Shown here: piece by piece, positions 55,393-64,000 of the stretch
How the letters are laid out: each line of letters begins with the position of its first letter
Position numbering within the stretch: the stretch's first letter is position 1
Assembly: GCA_051294375.1 (NCBI GenBank)
Contig: CM119270.1
Location: forward strand, 13,222,741 to 13,286,740
Source: Paraspadella gotoi
Lineage: Eukaryota > Chaetognatha
Direction of reading: 5' to 3'
Length of the DNA stretch: 64,000 nt
The notes under the pieces: model-generated
Database searches by the model: none
The model's input: the letters and a program-made list of their open reading frames with translations, nothing else
What the model was told of the DNA's origin: nothing
Program-made: the position numbers and the translations under genes

Positions 55393-56021
55393 TCTCCATC
55401 TCTCTCTCTCTCCCCAATTCATATGCGACCATCTGCAGACGATGAAATCCTTTTGCAATTCTTTCTTCTTTCGAGATGAGATTTCCGTCCTTATAAAATT
55501 CGTCGTCGTCGTCTGTCCCGTTGTCGTCGTCGTCGCCTCCGTCACAGGGCCGCCCGCGCCTCTTCAATCTCTCTCGATCATCATCCCATGAATGGATCCA
55601 GATCGTCTCTCTCTCTCTTCTCTTCTCTCTTCTCTCTCTCCTCTCCTCTCGTTATCCTATTCTTCTCAATTTTCCGACCCCAAATATTTTCTTTCCTCTC
55701 CCAACACTTACTATTACGTTACGCTTTCACTTTTTCTCTGCTCGCTTTTCGCTCATTTCCCGTACTTGCTTCGTCTCGTCCGCCAATCGCAAAAAAAAAG
55801 TCTTCCATCGCCTCAAATCAACAACAACCACGACAGCAGAAATCATACAACAACAACAACAAACCTTCTTGATTCAAACTTCTTCATCAATTTCCTCCCA
55901 TCCCGAACCTTGATTCTATTTCATATCAACCGGCCTTCCGTTATCGCCTCTTTCTTTAACCCTATTTCTTGAACCCTATTTCCTATTTTCTCTCTCTCTC
56001 TCTCTCCTCTCTCTCTCTTCT

Positions 56022-56055
<34 letters not shown>

Positions 56056-56399
56056 CTCTCTCTCTCTCTTCTCCATCCATTCCCTACCCTCTTTTCCCTT
56101 CTCATCGAATCTCTTTCCCTATTCATTCGAATTGAGTCTTCCCGCCTCTCTACCTCGAGATCCTTCGCTTTCTCCCACTCAATGATATTCCGTCTTCAAC
56201 AAATGATCCCAATCAAACGTCCGTCGCTAAGCACTTTCTACTTTCTGACCACAACCTTCCCCACCATCGACCACAATCCTTCCCACCATCGACAACCCTT
56301 TCCATCACGTTCTCAACCACGACCGCTCCGGATTTATCGAATCACAATCGGCTTTCTCAATTTCCGAGAAAAGCGATGAGAGAGAGATTGGAGAGAAGA

Positions 56400-57180
56400 G
56401 GAAAAAAAAAAAAATGCTTTTCCGGCAATAAATATTGGCCGGAGTGACATCCGGGACGATTTTACATCCGCGTTTGTGAACCGAGTTTGGACAGAGACAG
56501 ATGGTGTTGTCGAAAATCGCTTGTCGTACTTCCAGGCGCACCCAGTAGCAATCCGTCAGTCTGGGCGATACGAGACTGAAGGATAAGAGAAAACGTCAGT
56601 CAATATATAGAACTCTGCTTCCGTTTCCCCAGTTGACCAGATCCATAGAGATCGAGCAATCTTATGGAAAAATGTAGGCCTGAAAACTGATCATCCGAAC
56701 TGGCAGTCTGGCAACCATCCGTCAATTCTGACCGGCGGACTGGTGAACAAGGCGAAAAGTCTTTTCGAACAGGCCTATCGAGATGTAGCTTCGCGAATAC
56801 GAACTGAAAATTCTTATTAACTTGTCATAACTGAATTTATCGTCTGATTTAGCGGAAAAGCACTGTCAGTCAGGTGGCGCCACTGTTGGTAATTTAGGAA
56901 AATCATCTGTCATCTGCGAGGTCCTCATTAAAATGGCGACGCGTCGGCAGCTTAACCAAAATTATCGTTTTTCATCGAACGGCTTTCTCTTTGAATTATT
57001 TAAATTTTGAGAGAGAGAATGAAAGAGAGATAGAGGAGAGACGAGAGAGAGAGACGAGGAGAGATGAGACGAGAGGAGAGAGGAGAGAGAGAGATGAGAG
57101 AGAATGTGAATAATAAAAATAGAAAGGACTATTTGGTTTTTTATGGATTTGCGGCGCCTCGAAGTTACGACAGATCACTT
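56400..57180. other. Complex unique stretch without a recognised gene
   Basis: 56,430-56,930 is non-repetitive with balanced base composition, unlike its surroundings. No frame stays open, and no transposon terminal repeats were seen. (GA)-rich sequence lies at 57,008-57,105. Confidence 0.4.
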
Positions 57181-57219
57181 AACAAATATATAAAAATGAA
57201 AAGATCAGATGCTCATTAG

Positions 57220-57513
57220 TTAATCAATCAATCCAACTAGTTCAATCAATCCAACCAATTTAAACCCAAAAATACTCAACTGTTTGTGGGAACATCCTGA
57301 GGTCGTGGACCGTGACGACGATAGATCTCGTTTCGACTCGAGAATTCCCTCGACGACGACGTTGACGTTCTCCCACGCCCCTCCACGCGGATCGTTGGTA
57401 ACACTGTGCGTCTCCGTTGTCATGACGACGGGGACGGCGATTTGAAAGCGGTAGGGACGGGAGTCAAGGAAGGCCGTTTGAGAGAGAGACACGCACACAG
57501 AGGAGGGAGCCAT
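57220..57513 (-). CDS. Possible first exon, unrecognised product
   Basis: The minus-strand ATG at 57,511-57,513 opens MAPSSVCVSLSQTAF and continues through non-repetitive, gene-like sequence (for example TNDPRGGAWENVNVVVEG). A donor-like GTTGAGT on the minus strand at 57,274-57,280 would end the exon at 57,281; otherwise the frame stops at 57,220. An upstream ATG at 57,726 in the same frame adds a low-complexity leader. A TATA-like AT-rich stretch lies at about 57,585-57,608. No domain recognised. Confidence 0.28.
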   Translation of the reverse strand: MAPSSVCVSLSQTAFLDSRPYRFQIAVPVVMTTETHSVTNDPRGGAWENVNVVVEGILESKRDLSSSRSTTSGCSHKQLSIFGFKLVGLIELVGLID

Positions 57514-57729
57514 CGTTTCTTTCCTTTTTATTCTTATTTTTTCTCCGTCTCTTCTCTCTCTCTCTCCCTTCTTTTCTTTGCGTAAATATATATTAAATAG
57601 TATATATTTCCGGTTCCGGTTCTTCAAAATCCGCGCGTGACTCTGTCTGTTCTTTGGGTTCGAAATCCGAGTCGCGCATTTCGTGACGATTCGCAGCGAC
57701 GAAGCGGCGCGCGGCAGAGAAAACATTGC

Positions 57730-58390
57730 GCTGGCGCGTGACTTTTTTCTTTTTTTTTCTCTTCTCTCTCTTTTTCTTCTTTCTTTCTTTTTGTTTTTAA
57801 ATTTCGTTTTTTATTTCGTGTTTCTTTCCTCCCCAGCGATTCGCCGGTTTTTAGTTTCCTTTTCTTTTGCCTTTGATTAAAAGAAAAAAAAAAAGAGGGA
57901 AACAATTTTTTAACGAAACCTGATAGTGAAAAAAGAGAGACTGGGAAATTTTCTTTTTCCTTTTATTTCTCCTTTCCTTTTCTTCATTTCCTTATTCTTT
58001 TTTCTTCTCTGGTTGGGACTTTCCATTTTTCCAGGCAGATATGCTAATACCTCGGACGCGCAATTTCCTATTTCCTTTCCAATTCTAGATTTTAAAAAAA
58101 AAAAAAAAGGATAAAAGAGTAAAAAGAAAAGAAAAATGGTGGGTAGGATTTGTGAGTCTTGATACTGAGTATCGCAATCAAGAGTCGAGACTGGAAATTT
58201 GCGAAAATTAATGCGCCTTTCCTTTTTTTCGCGACTTCATTTTTGTTTGCCTTTTGTGTTGGGTAAATTCTTTTTGTTTCTTTCTCTGTTTTCACTCAAT
58301 ATCTTGCGGCGTGTCATTCGCATTGCATAATGCTTCGTCTCTCTTTCAACTCCGTATCCGTTTTTTCATGACCCCCATACGTCCTGTGTT
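57730..58390. other. T-rich region, no gene identified
   Basis: Long T- and CT-rich stretches with AT-rich spacers. Frames are Phe/Leu/Ser-rich artefacts. Confidence 0.5.
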
Positions 58391-58574
58391 TTTTTTTTTG
58401 GTATGTATAATATCCTTATGGTAGTCATTATTCCGAACTCTGTCCGCTGTCTTTCACCCTGGTTGCGATCATGGCTCGCGGCCATGACAGAGAACTCTAC
58501 TCATATGTGTATATACTTTGTAACGTCTCCGAATTATTCTCGATATCCCTCAAGTACATTAACTATTCTGTTGG

Positions 58575-58960
58575 GTCAACCCTGGTTGGAAAGCGTGGCA
58601 ATTATCCTGTTTCACGGTTAGTGCTTGAGTCACCAGTAATTTCTATAAGTACTTCTCATGTAGAGCGGTATTGTGTATATCAAAAAGCTCTCAAAAATAG
58701 CAAGTAATCATAAGGATTTCACCTGAAATTGAGCGGCAGATCAATTAATGTTTCATTTTACAACTATCGAATTTTGTTAACACGCGGCATGTCCCTGGTT
58801 CGAAAGCGGGGCAATATCTTATTTCACAAGTTCACACTAGTTAGTCAATTCTATGTTGTATTTGGATGTTTCAAAATTGCGTTCAAAAGGCAAGTGTTAT
58901 GGTGTTGTGTGTTACCACATCTTGTGTAACAGACAGACTTTCCCGTGTTCGAGTCGTAGT
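58575..58960 (+). repeat. Two to three degenerate repeats with a tRNA-like T-arm motif
   Basis: 58,575-58,650 and 58,790-58,855 align through CCCTGGTT-GAAAGCG-GGCAAT and the following TTTCAC and TTCTAT landmarks. A third partial unit begins near 58,930 (CCCGTGTTCGAGTCG). GGTTCGAAAGC resembles a polymerase III B box, and CCTGG/GCGGG around TTCGAAA gives four of five T-stem pairs. No complete tRNA cloverleaf was found, so a decayed SINE or tandem repeat is more likely. Confidence 0.4.
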
Positions 58961-59477
58961 CTAGAAGATTATCTACGCGCGCATAAACGAGTAGTGTTAT
59001 CTCATATAGATTTACTCATCACTCCTCTCGCATAATGATCAATCCCAAGAGCGTGTCTACGCATCAGCTCGTTGATCGTCGTAATATAAATTAATTGCGC
59101 GACATATAAGACTATAGGAATCACTTAATAAAGAAGTAATTCTTTTTAATTTATCAACAAATATAATTGAATCTAAATTTAAAACCGAATTAACCATTTT
59201 AACTTGATTTTTCTCAGCTGTTCAATGAACAGTGAATGTTCATTCTCATCAACGCTCTTCCCCTTTATTAGACAAGATTTCCCCCTCCTTTTCAACATTA
59301 GAAAAAGCAAAGATAGAAAACGAAACAAAAGAAAAAAGAACATTTATTGGAAACTTGGACGTCAAAAGTTTGTCGTTCTTTGTTCTCATTTGTAATTGGT
59401 TGTTCGAGTCTTGACTCGCCCATCGGATTTTTTCTTTCTTTTTTGATGAGCTTATCTTTATTGACGTAGTTTGCGAA

Positions 59478-59592
59478 TTTTGATGGCGCGGAGGCGGCGG
59501 AGGCGGCGGAGGGGGCGGATGCGGCGAGGCGGCGGATGGCGGAGGCGGAGGCGGCGAAGGCGGCGGAGGCGTGGCGAGGCGGCGAAGGCGTG
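59478..59592 (+). repeat. (GGCGGA)n-type G-rich repeat
   Basis: GGCGGAGGC-like units on the plus strand. The minus strand would encode a Pro/Ala-rich run (for example PPPPSPPPPPPSAASPH). No gene context; possible G-quadruplex sequence. Confidence 0.75.
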
Positions 59593-59847
59593 TTGAAGGG
59601 CGTGTCGAAATTGGTGCGTCCGTATAAAATTGCACGTTTTAATTAACGTCGTCATTTTTTTTTTGTTGTTCAAATCATTAAGTAACAAAGGCTTGTTCCT
59701 AAAAAATTGAAAATACAACAATTTTTTCTTTATAATTACCTTTCTTTCAGTGGATTTATTAAATTGAAAGACGATGAAGAAAAAAATATTTATTTGTCGG
59801 CGAAAAAAAAAAGTTTTTGCAGTTTGGATTTGTGATTCCGATTTGAA

Positions 59848-59880
59848 TATATAAGAGACGCCGTCATCTACCTTCGAGCG
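59848..59880 (+). promoter_or_regulatory. TATA-containing promoter-like segment
   Basis: TATATAAG at 59,848-59,855 is followed by CpG-rich sequence to about 60,130 that differs from the AT-rich surroundings. Start sites would be expected near 59,878. No downstream coding exon was convincingly identified. The frame at 59,959-60,387 is Ser/Arg/Leu-rich and partly from CT repeats. Confidence 0.3.
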
Positions 59881-61721
59881 CGATCTTTCTTTCCTTTTTC
59901 TTGGTTTCGTCGTTCATAGTCGTTCGTCGCGACGTCGACGGTCCGTCTTCGTTTTTGATTGCTTCGATTCACTGCGCGATGCTGGTCACGTTGCATTTAT
60001 TTATGTATCGACGAAGCGGTTATTAATCTCTCTCGCGCTCTCGCCCGCTCTCGGAACTCTCGCACTCTCGCAATATCGCGCTCTCCCGACGCAACGAAAG
60101 AACCCGCGCGCTCGCGTATCTATCGTACGCGAGCGCAGTGTTTTTTCTACGGGTACTTCGTTCCTCTCTCTTCTCTTCGTCTTTTCTCTGGCCTATCGAC
60201 GATCGCTCTGCTCTTCTCTCTCTTCTCTCTCTCGTCTCCTTCTCTCTCTCTTCCAGTCGCCCATCTTCGTATTTTTCTCCTCTCTCCTCTCTCTCTCTCT
60301 TTTCTCTCTTCTTCCCTACTGTGCGGTTGCGCGCAATATCCGGGACGATTAGACGCAACTCAAAAGCAACTTCCGTTTTTGCGTTGAAAAGGTTGGCGCG
60401 CTCGTTCATTCACGTCTCCCAAGGCAGTTTTTTGTGACGCCTTTCCTAGGTGGGACTCACGATCAACATGGGAATTTTCATGGAGCAAATTCCTTTTGTT
60501 TATTGATGATATTACGTTTTCTTTATTTTTAATTGATTTCTTATTTATCCGTTCAGATATTATCCGTTGATTCTGAGTTCAGAAACTTGCAATATTAGGT
60601 GAAATCAATGGGAAAAAGGATAAATGAGGAGAAAGAAAGAAAGACAGAAAGAAGAAAGATACATAGAAGGAAAGAAAGAAAGAATCTATAAGAACGAAGA
60701 AGATACTTATATGGGGGCATAGCTTACCATGCCTGCCGCAATGTAATGCTCCCTCTATCAGAGTCACCCTAAAGTTAAAGAAGTATTGTGGATATATATA
60801 ATGATGTCTATATAATATATATTTGTCTATATGTTACCTATCAGAAAGAAAGAAAGAAAGATAGATATAGAAAGAAAGAAAGAAAGGAAAAGATAAATAA
60901 TAAAGTATAGATAAAGGTGTTATCGTAACCTGATATCTTTACACAATTCATTCATTCCTTAAGAAAATTTGATTTTTGCGGTAGTCCTTGCAAAGCGAAT
61001 TTTATTTCAAAAACACTTTTGTTTGCTCCAATACTCGGTTTTCCAAACAGACAATTAGCGATGCTCGCGTGGGCAAACACTAAATCAATTAGATTAACAA
61101 GGAACAGGCGTTATATTTTTCTATTGTACATAATAATTAATGGTCCATAATTTTAAAGGTGACTGTTCCGGTGCATTACCACTTCATTACACATAATGAT
61201 CATTCTCTGGCGTTGATAGACATATATTTTCTTTCATTATAATTGTTCCAAGTTACTTAGTATCGACGATACTACCGTGCGGGGATCCCGCTGGAAACTT
61301 TAGTATTTTTTATCTTCTCCTATCTTATCTCTACCACTTTATCTCTTATCTTTATCTCTTATATTTTATTAAAAAAAGTAAGTTTGTCTTATATTTTATT
61401 ACCTGCTATCTAATAGAATACTAATAAATTAATCCATTCTTCTTAAATGCTCTTTTGTTTCTCTTCTTTCAAATACCGGCCGCCGTTCCGGAGAGGAGAG
61501 CAAAATATGGAAACAAATTGCACGTTACTTCTGAGTAGAAAAACTGTTCAGTTTTAATTAATTAACCCCTAAAGATTTTTATATTTTGAAATCCTAATGC
61601 AATATGTTAAAAAAATTTTATCACAAGAAATTATTTTTTAAGTCTCCAGGTCAAAACATCTTTTGCCTTTGTACTTTCTATTTCGACCATCAGTGCAATT
61701 TATATCATATTCTATTATAAA

Positions 61722-61815
61722 CACCAAAGCCTGTCCAAATCAGCGGGCAAGATTAGGCTTATTTTTATTAAATGAATGTTATTAATTTTATATTGGTTGT
61801 ACAATTTCATAAAAT
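61722..61815 (+). repeat. Dispersed repeat TTG, copy 4
   Basis: CACCAAAGCCTGTCCAAATC through TATTGGTTGTACAATTTCAT, a degraded relative of 28,548-28,640. Confidence 0.8.
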
Positions 61816-62004
61816 TCAGCTCCTTGTATTTTTGATGCTTAGTCGGTGTACAATAAGTATTTCCCGATTCTAATACTTAAGGGAGTGGTCTTTTCATACA
61901 ATTGAAACATTATTTGAAACGTTATACCACTTCATTGATAGGGAAGCCAGCTACTCTGGGAGTGAATAAAAGAGACTGTGAGAGAGTCTAGATTGAAAGC
62001 TTGC

Positions 62005-62062
62005 AGGAACCTACTATGTCATTATCTTGTAATTTTTATATTGGTTGTACCAATTTCATATG
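62005..62062 (+). repeat. Dispersed repeat TTG, copy 5 (internally deleted)
   Basis: CTATGTCATTATCTTGTAA (62,014-62,032) is followed directly by TTGGTTGTACCAA (62,041-62,053). The roughly 80-base middle part present in copy 1 is missing. Confidence 0.8.
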
Positions 62063-62157
62063 TATGAACTCAATTGTTAATATTCATAGGAAAATTGATT
62101 CAGTTTTCGATTTTAAGAAAAATCCGGAGGAATGAAGAGGAATTTTTGTATATTTTA

Positions 62158-62171
62158 TCATCATCATCATT

Positions 62172-62243
<72 letters not shown>
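62158..62243 (+). repeat. (TCA)n array
   Basis: About 27 TCA units. Poly-Ser, poly-His, poly-Met and poly-Asp frames here are artefacts. Confidence 0.97.
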
Positions 62244-62244
<1 letters not shown>

Positions 62245-62249
62245 CCCTC

Positions 62250-63040
62250 GCCGTAGTCTTCCTTATCATCATTTAGTCCGCCACCAATGCGATCGTGGGC
62301 ATCTTCTTCCTCCTCTTCGTTGCCCTCGTCGTCGCTTCGAGTGGTCAATCGAACTTAATTAAGCTTTCTTGCTTGGTTGCTTGGTTGCTTGCCTCTCTCA
62401 ATTTTAGAAAACTCGTTTTTCATCCAGATTCGTCTCTGCACATATAAATCAGCGAATCAAAACCAAATCGGGAATCGTTAGTTCTGATTTCGATTAATCA
62501 CGGAGATTTAGCCTTTCAGGATTTTTTTGTGAATTATTAATTCAAAAGACGTTATATCGCCGAATCATCCATTAGCGATCGCATAATTAATATTAATGAA
62601 AATTGCAAAATTGCAAAATAATGTTAATATCATAACTGATAAGAGTAATACATCGGATTGTGAGAATCGCGTTAAATTTAAAATTTCTAAATAGGTATGT
62701 ATTGATATATAAACAATATATGGCCATTGGCCAATCTTTTAATTCACTTCGCTCGTCTTGGAATCACCTCCCCCCCAACTTCTCACTCGAATCACGTGAT
62801 CAACGCGCGTGAGTCTGACGAGTTTGAAATTTATTCGTCGACGGAAGTTTTGAAGTTGAACACATTTGAAAAAAAAAGAAGTAAAACAAGTGGAAAGTGG
62901 AAAGTCTTGGCCTGAAACTAGACATTCAGTTCCCTGTAGAATTTTTAAGTCTGAGAAATTGAGATCCCAAGAAAAGAGGGAAAGAAAAGAGGAGAGAAAA
63001 TGTGAAAGAATGGAAAACGAAGGAGGCGATGTGAGAGAAG
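62250..63040. other. Unique stretch without a recognised gene
   Basis: AT-rich to about 62,740, then more balanced. A GCTTGCTTG short repeat lies at 62,365-62,390. No splice-supported frame. Confidence 0.45.
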
Positions 63041-63044
63041 AAGA

Positions 63045-63075
<31 letters not shown>

Positions 63076-63079
63076 CCAC

Positions 63080-63130
<51 letters not shown>
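63045..63130 (+). repeat. (GA)n tract
   Basis: Interrupted GA dinucleotides with CAGA and CCACA breaks. Confidence 0.93.
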
Positions 63131-63131
<1 letters not shown>

Positions 63132-63235
63132 GACAGAGAGCGAGAGAGGCGAAAGAAGAAACGGGCGAGGGTAAAAGATTGGACGTCGAGACTGATCGTT
63201 TTCCCAGCATATTGTAGGTGCGCGGCTCTCAGCTT

Positions 63236-63312
63236 GCACGCACGCGCACGCGCAGTCTCGCACCCACGCTCGCACGCACGCTCGCACGCAGGCTCGCACC
63301 CACGCGCTCACT
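63236..63312 (+). repeat. 12-bp repeat CGCTCGCACGCA
   Basis: About six degenerate units built from CGCACGCACGCG and CTCGCACCCACG. Confidence 0.85.
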
Positions 63313-63659
63313 GACGCAATTTGCCCTTTTTTTAATCGTTTCTTCTTATTTTCTTTCTAATTTCTTTCTCATTTCCTTCTTCACTATTCGTTGTTTTTTC
63401 GTTTCAAATTTGTTTTCATTTTTTAAAATTATTTTCATTTTTTTCATTTTATTTCATTTTTTAATTTTTTTCATTTCCTATTTCAAAAGATTTTTTTAAA
63501 CATTTTTTTCCTTTTATTTCTTAAAAGCCATCTTCATCTCACCCTGATAAAAACTAGTTTATTTTAAAAAAAATTGCTATTTTTTATTTTTTTATAAATT
63601 TTGTTTCCATTTTTTGAGGAAAAGAATAAAGAGGAGGAGGAGAAGGAGAAGGAAGAGGA

Positions 63660-63669
63660 NNNNNNNNNN
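63660..63669. other. 10-N gap
   Basis: Ten N between a GGA-rich and a CTT-rich flank. It is followed by (CT)n tracts at 63,748-63,788 and 63,898-63,972. Confidence 0.97.
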
Positions 63670-63747
63670 TCTCCTTCTTTCCCTGATTGCGCCTCTTTCA
63701 TTTAGTCTCAAGGAAAAACCAGTTAGTCGAGAAATCGACAAGATACT

Positions 63748-63787
<40 letters not shown>

Positions 63788-63896
63788 CCTCGTCGCCCCC
63801 TTCCCCCGTTTGGCTTTTGATTTAGTTTTCGCTTGGCGAGGGATCCCTTCCTCCTTCAGATGGAAATCAGAGCGGTATCCATTTTTCTGCCTCTCA

Positions 63897-63951
<55 letters not shown>

Positions 63952-64000
63952 CTCTCTTCTCTCTCTCTCTCTGACCTGTCACAACCATTACTTCGGTCAT

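Larger units (their letters stand above)
60430..62150. other. AT-rich unique region with (GAAA)n patches
   Basis: GAAA repeats occur at 60,625-60,690 and 60,842-60,895. Two adjacent short hairpins lie at 61,257-61,294. No gene identified. Confidence 0.5.

Overview
This window is animal nuclear DNA, most likely from an invertebrate and plausibly an arthropod. Three things point that way. Coding evidence is limited to short exon-like blocks with GT/AG splice signals. The sequence is crowded with (CT)n/(GA)n tracts and tri- and tetranucleotide arrays. There is no operon, Shine-Dalgarno or dense-ORF signal. I could not name the species. Most long open frames are simple-repeat artefacts such as Ser-Leu, Arg-Glu, Phe-Val-Arg-Ser or poly-Asp runs.

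Layout. 1-7,197 holds two inverted arms (298-2,520 and 5,028-7,197) around a unique spacer, ending at a 25-N gap. 7,223-14,582 is a second, almost spacer-free palindrome; its centre (10,804-10,880) carries what I recognise as a PacBio SMRTbell hairpin adapter read into the assembly. 15,031-16,838 is a noisy direct copy of 3,404-5,118. 16,870-19,330 is mostly unique and includes a 39-bp minisatellite. 19,335-24,650 is a 2.6-2.7 kb tandem pair in which copy A bridges the N gap of copy B. 24,650-29,265 is largely unique and AT-rich, with a promoter-like cluster of GTCACGTGAC motifs at 27,260-27,370. 29,270-48,792 is a third palindrome centred near 38,670 on a (CT)n tract and ending exactly at another 25-N gap. 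48,818-64,000 is single-copy: repeat arrays, simple repeats and a few promoter-like or exon-like stretches.

Best coding evidence: a 56-nt internal exon at 34,915-34,970, conserved without change in its inverted copy at 42,601-42,656; a first-exon candidate at 37,776-38,016 with an inverted copy at 39,344-39,587; a signal-peptide-like first exon at 529-648; and weaker candidates near 23.5 kb and 57.4 kb. None of the products is recognised.

Main conclusion: the dramatic architecture (three inverted duplications, a tandem duplication and a dispersed direct repeat) is best explained by raw long-read gap filling with fold-back and overfilled reads, not by biology. The adapter, the 25-N gaps at block edges, indel-type differences between copies and (CT)n tracts at breakpoints all support this. 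The most interesting features that are probably real are the E-box/CRE promoter array with about 22-bp spacing, the conserved short exon, the 18-bp minisatellite shared by two loci, and a dispersed family carrying TTGGTTGTACCAA.
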